Source of the DNA: Streptomyces kurssanovii
GTDB lineage: Bacteria > Actinomycetota > Actinomycetes > Streptomycetales > Streptomycetaceae
Direction: 5' to 3'
Assembly: GCF_014649695.1 (NCBI RefSeq)
Contig: NZ_BMTN01000011.1
Coordinates: forward strand, 62,001-126,000
Length of the DNA stretch: 64,000 nt
The translations under genes and the position numbers were made by a program. Every line of letters begins with the position of its first letter. Position 1 is the first letter of the stretch. The notes under the pieces are model-generated. The model did no database searches. It saw only the letters and a program-made list of their open reading frames with translations, and was not told where the DNA came from. Of this stretch, positions 19,610 through 28,455 are shown piece by piece.

Positions 19610-20044
19610 ATGTTGATGCGCACCGACCCGTTCCGTGAACTCGACCGGCTCACCCAGCAGCTCCTGGGTTCCAGCGGCACTTGGTCGAGCCCGTCGGCGA
19701 TGCCGATGGACGCCTACCGCGAGGGCGACGTCTACGTGATCGCCTTCGATCTGCCCGGCGTGTCCTCCGACGCGATCGAGATCGACGTCGAGCGCAACAT
19801 GCTGACAGTGAAGGCGGAACGGCGACCGGCCACCAAGGCCGACGACGTCCAGATGGAGCTGTCCGAGCGACCGCTGGGAGTCTTCTCCCGGCAGGTGATG
19901 CTGGCCGACACTCTCGACACCGAACACATCGAGGCGGCTTATGACGCAGGTGTCCTGACCCTGCGCATCCCGATCGCCGAACGCGCCAAGCCCCGCAAGA
20001 TCAGCATCCGCGCCGGCGGGGAACAGAAGCAGATCGGCGGCTGA
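19610..20044 (+). CDS. hsp18: Hsp20/alpha-crystallin small heat-shock protein
   Basis: A 144-residue small chaperone that holds unfolding proteins without ATP. The alpha-crystallin domain spans about residues 30-130, with AFDLPGVSSDAIEIDVERN and the closing GVLTLRIPIAE. It lacks an IXI tail but has a short basic/polar extension. The ATG at 19610 follows GGAGG at correct spacing. Expression is expected to be controlled by the RheA operator upstream. Confidence 0.95.
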   Translation: MLMRTDPFRELDRLTQQLLGSSGTWSSPSAMPMDAYREGDVYVIAFDLPGVSSDAIEIDVERNMLTVKAERRPATKADDVQMELSERPLGVFSRQVMLADTLDTEHIEAAYDAGVLTLRIPIAERAKPRKISIRAGGEQKQIGG

Positions 20045-20157
20045 GCGGCAGCCGTCCGCTCATCGACGGAGGACGGGGCACCACGCACTCCCCCTCCCGG
20101 CCCCGTCCTCCGCCACCGTCGCGAGCACAGTCCGCGAGCAGAGTCAGGGGGCAGCAG

Positions 20158-20553
20158 ATGGCCATGCGTTGGCAGGCATTTCTCGACGCCGTGCAGGAGC
20201 GCGGCGAATACTCGTCGGCTCAGGAGGCCGAACGGGCCGCCCGCACTGTGCTCGCCCTGCTCGGCGCGCATCTGGTGGGCAAGGAACGCGCGGAGCTGGC
20301 CGCACGGCTTCCGGAGACCTTCGCCATGATCCTGCTCAATCCGCTCCAGGCGGCAGAGCCCCTGGATCCGGAGCGCTTCGTGCGGGCGACGGCGGCCTGG
20401 ATCGACGGGGCGACGGAACAGACCGCCAAGTGGGACGTCAGCGCGGTACTGAGCGTGGCGGCCGATGCCGCCGGCGACGACCTGTCGCGCCGTGTCCTGC
20501 TCCAGCTGCCCCCGGGCTACGACGTTCTTTTCGGGCGACCCCAGAACATGTGA
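20158..20553 (+). CDS. DUF2267 protein
   Basis: A 131-residue all-helical DUF2267 protein (AFLDAVQERGEYSSAQEAERAARTV; VLLQLPPGYDVLFG). The family is common in stress-related actinobacterial loci and its function is unknown. GGGGG lies upstream of ATG 20158. It is paralogous to the next gene and downstream of hsp18, which suggests one stress cluster. Confidence 0.85.
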   Translation: MAMRWQAFLDAVQERGEYSSAQEAERAARTVLALLGAHLVGKERAELAARLPETFAMILLNPLQAAEPLDPERFVRATAAWIDGATEQTAKWDVSAVLSVAADAAGDDLSRRVLLQLPPGYDVLFGRPQNM

Positions 20554-20626
20554 CACCCCAGACCGATCCGCCACGCGGTGCGGCACCGACGTGGCAGGAC
20601 CACAACGAAAGAGAGGACCACCGACC

Positions 20627-21025
20627 GTGCAGTGGCAGCAGCTCATCGAGCAGGTGCGCTATTCGGGGCGCTATGCGACCGGCGAGGAGGCCGAAGACGT
20701 TCTGCGTGCCGTGTTGACCGTCCTGGGGAGTCATGTCAGCGGCGACGAACGCTGCGAACTGGCCCGCCTGCTGCCCGTCGAGGCTGCCGCGATCCTGACC
20801 GCCCAGATCCCGCTCACGGAGCCGTTGACGGCGCCCGCGTTCGTCGACGCCGTCGCCGGACACCTGCCCGCGTGCACCGGACCGGAGGCGCGCTGGGCCA
20901 CCAGTACCGCCCTCTCGCTGATCGCGCAGCTCGCCGGCGAGGACCTCGCCCTGCGGATGCTGTCCGAGCTGCCACGCGGCTACGCGCTCCTCTTCGGCCG
21001 GGCGGAACTCACCGCGGCCGCCTGA
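20627..21025 (+). CDS. DUF2267 protein, second copy
   Basis: A 132-residue DUF2267 protein, alignable throughout with the preceding gene (QLIEQVRYSGRYATGEEAEDV; MLSELPRGYALLFGR). The GTG at 20627 has GAGAGGA nine bases upstream, and the earlier open frame overlaps the previous gene. It is a tandem duplication product that may act together with its neighbour. Confidence 0.85.
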   Translation: MQWQQLIEQVRYSGRYATGEEAEDVLRAVLTVLGSHVSGDERCELARLLPVEAAAILTAQIPLTEPLTAPAFVDAVAGHLPACTGPEARWATSTALSLIAQLAGEDLALRMLSELPRGYALLFGRAELTAAA

Positions 21026-21062
21026 CCGTCCCACGCGCCGCACCGCCCCGGCCAGGCGCCGC

Positions 21063-21094
21063 GGGCTCACGGGCTCACGGGCTCACGGGCTCAC
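21063..21094. repeat. four tandem copies of GGGCTCAC
   Basis: Four exact 8-base units at 21063-21094 span the stop codon of the ChaA antiporter (TGA read from 21085-21083). The unit is not a multiple of three, yet changes in copy number on the distal side would leave the stop intact. It may also affect mRNA 3' folding. Confidence 0.85.
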
Positions 21095-22192
21095 GGCTAG
21101 GAAGATGTACGCGGCGAGGATCGCCAGATGCACGCCGCCCTGGAGCAGCGTGGCCCGGCCGGGCACGATGGTGAGAGCGCCGACGACGACGGTGAGCGCG
21201 AGCAGCACCATATGGGTGGCGCCGAGACCGAGCAGCAGTGGCCCCTCCAGCCAGATGGTGGACAGGGCGATCACCGGGATCGTCAGCCCGATGCTGGCCA
21301 TGGCGGACCCGAGCGCCAGATTGAGGCTCCGCTGCACCAGGTCCCGGCGAGCGGCGCGCACCGCGGCGAGCGTCTCCGGCATGAGGACGAGCAGGGCGAT
21401 GACGACGCCGACGACGGAGTGCGGCAGCCCCGCGGAATCGACGCCGGACTCGATGGTGGGCGACACCGCCTTGGCGTCGCCCACCACGGCGACCAGCGCG
21501 ACGAGGAGCATGACGAGGCTGAGCAGAGCGACCGAGCGGCCGGGCACCGCCGAGCGCTCCTCGTCCGTGGCGTCCTTGACGGCCCCGTCGTAGGTGACGG
21601 GGAGGAAGTGCTCACGATGACGTACGGTCTGCATCGCGACGAACAGCCCGTACAGCCCGAGTGATGCCACCGCGGCGAACGTCAGCTGGGCGGCGGAGAA
21701 CTCCGGGCCCGGCTTGCTCGTGGTGAAGGTCGGCAGCACCAGACTGAGGGTGGCGAGGGTCGCGACGGTGGCGAGCGCGGCGCCCGACCCCTCGGCGTTG
21801 AACACGGCGACTCTGCGGTGCAGGGCCGCCACCAGCAGGGACAGTCCGACGATCCCGTTGCATGTGATCATCACGGCGGCGAACACGGTGTCCCGGGCAA
21901 GGGACGCCGACTTGTCGCCTCCGTCGACCATGAGAGTGACGATGAGCGCCACTTCGATGACGGTCACGGCGACGGCGAGCACCAGCGACCCGAACGGCTC
22001 CCCCACCCGGTGGGCGACCACCTCGGCATGGTGCACGGCGGCGAGCACCGCACCGGCCAGACAGAGTGCGACGACGACCACCGCGAGCAGCGGCAGGTCC
22101 CTGCCCCAGCTGAGCACCAGGGCGACCAGCGCGACCAGCGGCACCCAGACGGTCCATTGGCCCATGACGGACTTGATCTTCACCGCGCTCAT
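21083..22192 (-). CDS. chaA: ChaA-type Ca2+(Na+)/H+ antiporter
   Basis: A 369-residue membrane protein with about eleven hydrophobic helices. The two CaCA/ChaA signature regions are present, HHAEVVAHRVGEPFGSLVLA with the acidic VTVIEVALI and, in the second half, LVLMPETLAAVRAARRD. It would expel Ca2+ or Na+ in exchange for protons. Its place among stress genes fits pH/salt homeostasis. It ends in tandem repeats and is convergent with the DUF2267 genes. Confidence 0.9.
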   Translation of the reverse strand: MSAVKIKSVMGQWTVWVPLVALVALVLSWGRDLPLLAVVVVALCLAGAVLAAVHHAEVVAHRVGEPFGSLVLAVAVTVIEVALIVTLMVDGGDKSASLARDTVFAAVMITCNGIVGLSLLVAALHRRVAVFNAEGSGAALATVATLATLSLVLPTFTTSKPGPEFSAAQLTFAAVASLGLYGLFVAMQTVRHREHFLPVTYDGAVKDATDEERSAVPGRSVALLSLVMLLVALVAVVGDAKAVSPTIESGVDSAGLPHSVVGVVIALLVLMPETLAAVRAARRDLVQRSLNLALGSAMASIGLTIPVIALSTIWLEGPLLLGLGATHMVLLALTVVVGALTIVPGRATLLQGGVHLAILAAYIFLAVSP

Positions 22193-22401
22193 AGGTGCCA
22201 GGCTGCCAGCGCCCGGCGGTCATCGCGCGACGACCCGAGGCTGCCTGCGCAGTCCCGCGGCCTGAGGAGGGCGAGGAGGCTACGTCCCGTCGTGCTGACG
22301 ATGCCGAGATCCGCAAGGCGGACGCGGCGCGGCCGATGATGCGGGGTTCACCTCCGCCAAGGCCGAACGCAGGCGGTCATTCCGCCGAGCGTGACGGCGG
22401 G

Positions 22402-22857
22402 TCAGCTCTGCAGTCGCGTCTGACCTTTCTCTGCCACCGCGTAGCCCGGCACGGACGGCCACCGAACCGTCAGAACCACCGACTCTTCCTCCGCGAACCA
22501 CGAGTGGTCGACACCGCGCCCCCACACCACGTAATCGCCTTGCTCTTCCAGCAGAGCGCTGCGGCCGGGGAATTCGACGCGGAAGCGGCCGCTGATGAGA
22601 ACCAGGAGAGCTGTGCGTTCCTCGCCCTCCACCCAATGCAGTCGCTCGTCGCCACGGGGGTGGACGCCCCATTTGATCTCTACAGCCTCGCTGTGCCGCG
22701 GATCGCCGGCGTCCTTGAAGTGCCCGAGCAGCCACCCCCGGTCCAGTGCCGCATCCTTGCCCGCGTTGCCCACGTACACGCTGTCGTTCACATGGCGGGA
22801 CGCTAGCAGTTGATCTTGTGGCGCCTCGGGCGGCCGGCGCGGCCGCACGAACCGCAA
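22402..22857 (-). CDS. cupin-like protein
   Basis: A 151-residue protein with a single double-stranded beta-helix pattern: GVHPRGDERLHWVEGEERTA, LISGRFRVEFPG, DYVVWGRGVDHSWFAEEES. Such proteins often bind a small ligand or signal. The metal-binding His pattern of enzymes is incomplete. The exact start is uncertain; residues before HVNDSVYVGNAGKDAAL may be non-native. No operon partner is clear. Confidence 0.65.
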   Translation of the reverse strand: MRFVRPRRPPEAPQDQLLASRHVNDSVYVGNAGKDAALDRGWLLGHFKDAGDPRHSEAVEIKWGVHPRGDERLHWVEGEERTALLVLISGRFRVEFPGRSALLEEQGDYVVWGRGVDHSWFAEEESVVLTVRWPSVPGYAVAEKGQTRLQS

Positions 22858-22940
22858 CGGCCGTTCGTGTGCCGGTTGGGCGGACTGACTCGAAGGGAGC
22901 GTGACGACCCGGAGTGGTCGGTGGGCAGCGCCTGTGGCCT

Positions 22941-23288
22941 TCAGATCCGGTAGGGGTACAGGCCGACGTGGTCTGCTTCGACACTGATCTCCACCCAGGA
23001 TCCGTCCATGTCTGTGTGCACGGGCGATGCCATGTCTAAGAGCACGGGCCAGTCACCCAGCTGAAGCCACGGTCCGGCCTCGTCAAGGTGGAGAATGCCC
23101 CGCATGATCACGCGATGGTCCTCTTGGCGGAGTTCCGGCTCGGCAGAAAAGACGGCGTGCGTGTTGAGCCCCCAGTGGATGTCCTCGTCGACAGTCCATT
23201 CGACGAGGTGGTGGCCGTCTGCCTCTTGTGGATCACCGTGCCAGCGAACGACGGCGACGCCGATGGGGGTATGGACGCGCACTCTCAT
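22941..23288 (-). CDS. hypothetical protein
   Basis: A 115-residue protein rich in beta-prone and charged residues (MRVRVHTPIGVAVVRWHGD; ISVEADHVGLYPYRI). No family is recognised. ATG 23288 is taken because family-like character begins there; ATG 23333 and 23384 are possible. No strong ribosome binding site is seen for any of them. Confidence 0.55.
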   Translation of the reverse strand: MRVRVHTPIGVAVVRWHGDPQEADGHHLVEWTVDEDIHWGLNTHAVFSAEPELRQEDHRVIMRGILHLDEAGPWLQLGDWPVLLDMASPVHTDMDGSWVEISVEADHVGLYPYRI

Positions 23289-23433
23289 GGAGCGGTTCGA
23301 AGCGTGCGGCAGACTCTCTGTGCGGACCGGCATCGGCCCATCATCCATGGTCGCATCGGGTCCTCGCGATGGGACCGAGTTCATCGCGGCCTGCGGTACC
23401 TCATCGAGCTGGGAGTGTCACACAGGCGGTGAC

Positions 23434-23460
23434 GCCGCTCGACGCGCCGCGTCGAGCGGC
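23434..23460 (-). terminator. near-perfect palindromic hairpin
   Basis: GCCGCTCGAC (23434-23443) pairs exactly with GTCGAGCGGC (23451-23460), with the pairing extendable inward to a nearly closed stem. It lies 149 bases beyond the end of the acyl-CoA ligase gene and likely ends the leftward operon. Confidence 0.65.
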
Positions 23461-23608
23461 CCGGAACGCGCAACGAAGGGTCGCAGTGCCCGGGAGCCGG
23501 GCGGATGTCTCGGACCGCAGGCGGCGAGCGCGACCGGCGGACACCGGCGCCGGGCCGGGCCGGGTACGACGGGTGGGGTGCCACCCGTCGTCGGCGGCGC
23601 GCCCGTGG

Positions 23609-25183
23609 TCACAAGGCGCGTTCGTGGCCCTCCCAGTACGGCTCCCGCAGGCGCCGCTTGTAGAGCTTGCCGTTGGGATCGCGTGGCATCGAGGCCACGA
23701 AGTCCACCGATCTGGGCCGCTTGTAGGGGGCCAGGTGCCGTTCGCAGTGGGTGAGGATCGCGGCGGCGAGGGCGTCGCCCGGCGGGTGGCCGTCCGCCGG
23801 TTCCACCACGGCCTTGACCTCCGCGCCCCGGTCGGCGTGCGGGACGCCGAAGGCCGCCGCGTCCGCGACCGCGGGGTGGGTGAGCAGCGCCGCCTCGATC
23901 TCGGCGGGATAGATGTTCACCCCGCCCGAGATGATCATGTCGATCTTGCGATCGCGCAGGAAGAGGTAGCCGTCCTCGTCGAGGTGGCCGAGGTCGCCGA
24001 CCGTGAAGAAGTCTCCGATGCGGTTGCTCCGCGTCTTGGCCTCGTCCCGGTGGTAGCTGAAGCCGCCGGTCGTCATCTTCATGTAGACCGTGCCGAGTTC
24101 CCCCGGCGGCAGACGGTTGCCGTCGTCGCCGAAGACGGCCAGCTCACTGATCGGCCAGGCCCTGCCGACCGTACCGGGCCGCTTGAGCCATTCGTCGGCC
24201 GTCGCGAACGCGCCGCCGCCCTCGCTGGCCGCGTAGTACTCCTCGACACAGCCGCCCCACCAGTCGATCATGGCTCGTTTGACGTGTTCGGGGCAGGGTG
24301 CCGCGCCGTGGACGGCGTGCCGCATCGACGAGACGTCGTAGCGCCGCTTCACTTCCTCCGGCAGGGCGAGCAGTCGGTGGAACTGGGTCGGCACCATGTG
24401 GGTGTGCGTGCATCGGTGCGCGTCGATGAGGCGCAGCATCTCCTCGGGCGTCCACTTGTCCATCAGTACGAGGGGGTGCCCGATGTGCAGGGCCGCACCC
24501 GCGAACTGCAGCACCGCCGTGTGGTACAGCGGCGAGCAGACGAGGTGCACGTTCCCGTCGTGGGGCCGGATGCCGAAGATGCCGAGGAAGCCGCCGAGGT
24601 GGCTCTCCTCGGGCAGCCTGCCGGGCAGTGGCCGCCGGACGCCGCGCGGACGGCCGGTGGTGCCGGAGGTGTAGTTCATGACCCAGCCGAGCGTGCGGCC
24701 TTGCGGCGGTGTGTCCGGCTGTCCCTCGAGGAGTTCCTCGTAGGGGCGGAAACCGGCCACGTCGCCGACGGAGTAGCGGTGGGTCCGCGGCAGGTCCGCC
24801 TCGTCGGCGGCGTCGGCCGCCGCGTCGGCGAAGCGTTCGTGGGTGACGAGCACCTTGGCGCCGGAGTCGGAGACGATCCACGCGATCTCGGAGCCGACCA
24901 GGTGGTGGTTGACGGGGACAAGGTAGAAGCCCGCCTGGGCGGCGGCGAGATAGGCGGTGACGAGTTCCGCGCAGTTCGGCAGGACGACGGCGAACGCGTC
25001 CCCGCGTTCGAGGCCCGCCGCGCGCAGCCCGTGCACCAGCCGGTTGGCGGCGGCATGCAGTTCGCCTGCCGTCCAGCTCCTGCCGGCCGGGGCGGTCAGT
25101 ACGGTCCGGCCGGGGTCGGCGGCGGCCTGCGCCCAGAAGCCGTTCCCTGCCGGCGCTGACGCGTCCATGGGCGCACCGGTCAT
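23609..25183 (-). CDS. AMP-binding acid-CoA ligase
   Basis: A 524-residue ANL ligase. The P-loop is MNYTSGTTGRPRGVRRP. The aromatic/acid-binding region YYAASEGGG, the hinge VGDLGHLDEDGYLFLRDRKID and the catalytic Lys in RDPNGKLYKRRL are present. AAGGAG lies six bases before ATG 25183. The start overlaps the stop of the nitronate monooxygenase gene (ATGA), so both form one operon. The pair suggests catabolism of an organic acid or nitro compound; the substrate is unknown. Confidence 0.92.
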   Translation of the reverse strand: MTGAPMDASAPAGNGFWAQAAADPGRTVLTAPAGRSWTAGELHAAANRLVHGLRAAGLERGDAFAVVLPNCAELVTAYLAAAQAGFYLVPVNHHLVGSEIAWIVSDSGAKVLVTHERFADAAADAADEADLPRTHRYSVGDVAGFRPYEELLEGQPDTPPQGRTLGWVMNYTSGTTGRPRGVRRPLPGRLPEESHLGGFLGIFGIRPHDGNVHLVCSPLYHTAVLQFAGAALHIGHPLVLMDKWTPEEMLRLIDAHRCTHTHMVPTQFHRLLALPEEVKRRYDVSSMRHAVHGAAPCPEHVKRAMIDWWGGCVEEYYAASEGGGAFATADEWLKRPGTVGRAWPISELAVFGDDGNRLPPGELGTVYMKMTTGGFSYHRDEAKTRSNRIGDFFTVGDLGHLDEDGYLFLRDRKIDMIISGGVNIYPAEIEAALLTHPAVADAAAFGVPHADRGAEVKAVVEPADGHPPGDALAAAILTHCERHLAPYKRPRSVDFVASMPRDPNGKLYKRRLREPYWEGHERAL

Positions 25184-26289
25184 GACGTGCTCCTTCCGGC
25201 GATGCGGTTGATGCGGTCGACGGCCCGCTCGAAGCCGCGGGTCAGGTCGTCGAAGACCTCCCGTACGCTGCGCTCGGAGTTCATGCGGCCGACGATCTGG
25301 CCCACGGGGGTGCCCAGCAGCGGCCCGACCTCGTACCGCTGGATGCGGGAGACCGCTTCCGCCACGAGCAGGCCCTGGAGCGGCATGGGCAGGGTGCCGG
25401 GGCCTGCCGGGTCGTCCCAAACGTCCGTCCAGGCGGTGCGCAGCTGGCGGGCCGGCTTGCCGGTGAGGGCGCGGGAGCGGACGGTGTCGCCGGAGCCCGC
25501 GGCCAGCAGTTTCGCGGTGAGGGCGCGGGATCCGAGGCCGGCCTCCGTGGTGGTGAGCCACAGGGAGCCGAGCCAGACGCCCTGGGCGCCGAGGGCGAGG
25601 CCCGCGGCGATCTGTTCGCCGCTTCCGATGCCTCCGGCCGCGAGGACCGGCAAGGGGCCGACCGCTTCGACGACTTCGGGGGTGAGCACCATGGAGGCGA
25701 TCTCACCGGTGTGGCCGCCGGCCTCGTACCCCTGGGCGACGACGACGTCGATGCCCGCCTCGGCGTGGCGGCGGGCGTGAGCGGCGCTTCCGGCGAGGGC
25801 GGCGACGAGGACTCCCCGGTCGTGGGCGCGTGCGACGACGTCGGCGGGTGGCGGGCCGAGGGCGTTGGCGAGCAGTTTGACGGGGTGGTCGAAGGCGACG
25901 TCGAGCTGGCTGCGGGCCACTTGCTCCATCCAGCCGGTGATGCGCCATCCGGAGGCCTCGCCCTCGGCCAGTTCGGGTACGCCGTGCCGGGCGAGGGTGT
26001 CGGTCACGAATCTGCGGTGCGTCTCGGGGATCATCGCCTCGACGTCCGCCTCGCTCACGCCCTCGACCTTCTTGGCGGGCATGACGACGTCGAGCCCGTA
26101 GGGCATGCCGCCGGTGTGCTCCTGCATCCAGCCGAGGTCACGCCTCAGGTCGTCGGGCGCGGTGTACCGGACCGCGCCGAGCACGCCGAAGCCTCCGGCA
26201 CGGCTGATGGCGGCGGCCACCGCGGGGAACGGGGTGAAGCCGAAGATGGCGTGCTCGATTCCCAGTTGTCTGCTCAGCTCCGTCTCCAT
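25180..26289 (-). CDS. nitronate monooxygenase-family FMN enzyme
   Basis: A 369-residue TIM-barrel flavoprotein of the 2-nitropropane dioxygenase/nitronate monooxygenase family. FMN-binding motifs are QGYEAGGHTGEI, with the family's catalytic-region His, and the phosphate-binding LAAGGIGSGEQIAAGLALGAQGVWLGS. It oxidizes alkyl nitronates or related compounds. It is first in an operon with the CoA ligase. A 17-bp palindrome 43 bases upstream probably controls it. Confidence 0.9.
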   Translation of the reverse strand: METELSRQLGIEHAIFGFTPFPAVAAAISRAGGFGVLGAVRYTAPDDLRRDLGWMQEHTGGMPYGLDVVMPAKKVEGVSEADVEAMIPETHRRFVTDTLARHGVPELAEGEASGWRITGWMEQVARSQLDVAFDHPVKLLANALGPPPADVVARAHDRGVLVAALAGSAAHARRHAEAGIDVVVAQGYEAGGHTGEIASMVLTPEVVEAVGPLPVLAAGGIGSGEQIAAGLALGAQGVWLGSLWLTTTEAGLGSRALTAKLLAAGSGDTVRSRALTGKPARQLRTAWTDVWDDPAGPGTLPMPLQGLLVAEAVSRIQRYEVGPLLGTPVGQIVGRMNSERSVREVFDDLTRGFERAVDRINRIAGRSTS

Positions 26290-26331
26290 GGGCGCAGGAT
26301 GCCGCAGGGCGGCGGACGAAGGAAGACGTTT

Positions 26332-26348
26332 TCTGATGCAGCGTCAGA
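26332..26348 (-). promoter_or_regulatory. palindromic operator, TetR-like, upstream of the operon
   Basis: TCTGA-TGCAGCG-TCAGA at 26332-26348 is a 17-bp dyad with perfect 5-bp outer arms and GC/GC inner matches. It lies 43 bases upstream of the nitronate monooxygenase start and 100 bases before the divergent hydrolase. The form resembles operators of TetR-family regulators of acyl-CoA catabolism. No regulator gene is adjacent. Confidence 0.65.
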
Positions 26349-26448
26349 TTCTTGGGAGTGGTTGACAGACACGGAGGACCGCAAGAAAGTTTCACGTGTC
26401 GCGGAAGATCCGAAAGATACTTTCAAAGACGCGCAGAGAGGGGTCCGT

Positions 26449-28272
26449 ATGACCGACGACTCGGCGGGCAGAGGGATCAGCAGACGAAGGCTGAGCGGCG
26501 GAGTGCTGACGCTGGGCGGTGCGCTCGCCCTTGGGCCGGTTCCCTTCGCGGCGGCTGCCGGGCGCGACGGAGGCCCGGGCGCCGGCGGGACGAACCCGGG
26601 CGGCGGCTCGGGACACCGGCCGACACTGCGGCGGGGCACTCCGCAGCGGGCCGGGCTGCTGGCCCGTCATCTCGACCAACTGGTCTCGGACGCCGAGAAG
26701 TTCCTCGCCCCTTCCCCCAAGCACCCGTGGTACGCGGGGGCGGTGCTGCTCGCCGGGCGGGGCGGCACGGTGGCGCTGCACCGGGCGATCGGCAAGGCGC
26801 TGCGCTACTCGGCGTACGACGAGAAGACCGACACGGCCGTCGAGCTCCCGGCCGACCAGCAGATCACCATGACCGAGGACACCGTCTTCGACCTGGCGTC
26901 CGTCTCGAAACTCTTCACGTCCGTGCTGGCGGTGCAGCAGATCGAGCGGGGCGCGCTGGAGCTGGAGGCCCCGGTCGCCTCCTACCTGCCGCGGTTCGCC
27001 GGTGCGGGCAAGCAGGACATCACGGTGCGTCAGCTGCTCACGCACACCTCCGGCTTCCGTTCCTGGATCCCGCTGTTCAGGGAGCCCACGCAGGAGGCCA
27101 GGCTCGAGCGGCTGTGGAACGAGGCCCCCGCGAACCCGCCCGGCACCACGTACCTCTACTCCGACCTCAACCTGATCTCGCTCCAGCTCGTGCTGGAGAA
27201 GATCACCGGTTGCCCGCTGGATGCGCTGCTCCACGACGAGATCACTGCTCCGCTCGGGATGCACCGCACGCGTTTCAATCCACCGGCCTCCTGGAAGCCG
27301 AAGATCGCGGCGACCGAGGACGCCAGACTCCCCTGGTCCGGACTCGAACGCGGCATGGTGTGGGGCGAGGTCCACGACGAGAACGCGTACAGCTTCGGCG
27401 GCGTGGCCGGGCACGCCGGCGTCTTCTCCTGTGCATGGGACCTGGCGGTCCTCGCCCGTACGCTGCTCAACGGGGGCGTCTACGGGAGCTCCCGGATCCT
27501 GCGCCCGGCCTCCGTCGAGCTGATGTTCTCCGACTTCAACACCGCTTTTCCCGGCGACGAGCACGGCCTCGGCTTCGAGCTCTACCAGCACTGGTACATG
27601 GGCGCCATGGCGACACCGCGGACCGCGGGGCACACCGGCTTCACCGGCACCAGCCTCGTCCTCGACCCGACCACCGACTCGTTCCTGATCGTGCTCGGCA
27701 ACTCCGTCCACCCCGTCCGCAACTGGCGGTCCGGCAGCGCCCCCCGGGTCGCCGCGGCCAACAACATGGCCAGGGCCGTCGCCGTCCGTCCCGACCACGG
27801 CCGCACCGCCTGGTTCGCCGGCATGGCCGGCTCCACCGCTGCGACCCTCACACTGCCCGCGCTCACCCTCGCCTCGGCCGGGCCTCTGCTGCGGTGCTCG
27901 TTGTGGTGGGACACCGAACCGCGCTCCGACGCGCTGTACCTCGAGGCGTCTCAGGACGAGGGGGCGACGTGGCGGCCGGTCCCGTTCACGGCGGCCCGCA
28001 AGGGCGGCGAGGAGTCACCGCACCCTGCCGGCTCGGCGACCGGCTGGTCCGGGCGGGCATGGCACCGGGTCACCGCGGACCTGACCGCGTGGCGCGGCTC
28101 GCCGGTACGGCTGCGCTGGCGTTACGCGACCGACCAGCTCTACGTCGGCCGGGGCGCCTACGTCGACGCGATCCGCGTCGAGGACGGCCCGGGCCCGGCG
28201 GCCTTCGACGAGGCACGCCCCGAGGACGCCGCCCTGATCGAGCCCAAGGGCTGGACAGCTTCGAGGGACTGA
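26449..28272 (+). CDS. Tat-exported beta-lactamase-family serine hydrolase with a C-terminal beta domain
   Basis: A 607-residue class C beta-lactamase/esterase-like protein. The N-terminus SRRRLSGGVLTLGGALALG is a twin-arginine signal, followed by a Gly/Pro-rich linker. The catalytic SxxK is in DLASVSKLFT, the Tyr motif is YSDLN, and the third motif region is HTGFTGTSL. After about residue 455 a separate beta-rich domain follows (SLWWDTEPRSDALYLEAS; WHRVTADLTAWRGSPVRLRW), similar to immune-inhibitor/MAM-type adhesion domains. The start has GAGAGGGG five bases upstream. It probably acts on secreted peptides or esters; resistance is not implied. Confidence 0.88.
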   Translation: MTDDSAGRGISRRRLSGGVLTLGGALALGPVPFAAAAGRDGGPGAGGTNPGGGSGHRPTLRRGTPQRAGLLARHLDQLVSDAEKFLAPSPKHPWYAGAVLLAGRGGTVALHRAIGKALRYSAYDEKTDTAVELPADQQITMTEDTVFDLASVSKLFTSVLAVQQIERGALELEAPVASYLPRFAGAGKQDITVRQLLTHTSGFRSWIPLFREPTQEARLERLWNEAPANPPGTTYLYSDLNLISLQLVLEKITGCPLDALLHDEITAPLGMHRTRFNPPASWKPKIAATEDARLPWSGLERGMVWGEVHDENAYSFGGVAGHAGVFSCAWDLAVLARTLLNGGVYGSSRILRPASVELMFSDFNTAFPGDEHGLGFELYQHWYMGAMATPRTAGHTGFTGTSLVLDPTTDSFLIVLGNSVHPVRNWRSGSAPRVAAANNMARAVAVRPDHGRTAWFAGMAGSTAATLTLPALTLASAGPLLRCSLWWDTEPRSDALYLEASQDEGATWRPVPFTAARKGGEESPHPAGSATGWSGRAWHRVTADLTAWRGSPVRLRWRYATDQLYVGRGAYVDAIRVEDGPGPAAFDEARPEDAALIEPKGWTASRD

Positions 28273-28351
28273 CGACCACTCACCGGCCGGGACCGGCGCC
28301 TGCCCGGCGCGGGGCGCCGGCACCCGGCCGGCGCCCCGTCCCGCCGTACAG

Positions 28352-28436
28352 CAGAGCCCCGGCCCGGAACCTGGCCCGCCGCACGCCAGAGCCCGGCCCG
28401 GAACGCCAACCGCACGGCAGAGCCCCGGCGCGGAGC
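28352..28436. repeat. three imperfect 18-19-bp repeats in a GC spacer
   Basis: CAGAGCCCCGGCCCGGAAC (28352-28370), a one-base-shorter copy at 28387-28404 and a diverged copy at 28418-28436 fill the gap between convergent genes. They have hairpin potential and may act in termination. Confidence 0.65.
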
Positions 28437-28455
28437 ACCGCCCGCCGCGCGGGCA

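Noticed and set aside
25711-26448. Open frame extending the beta-lactamase gene 738 bases upstream
   Set aside because: It lies antisense to the nitronate monooxygenase, and the Tat signal with a ribosome binding site at 26449 marks the real start.
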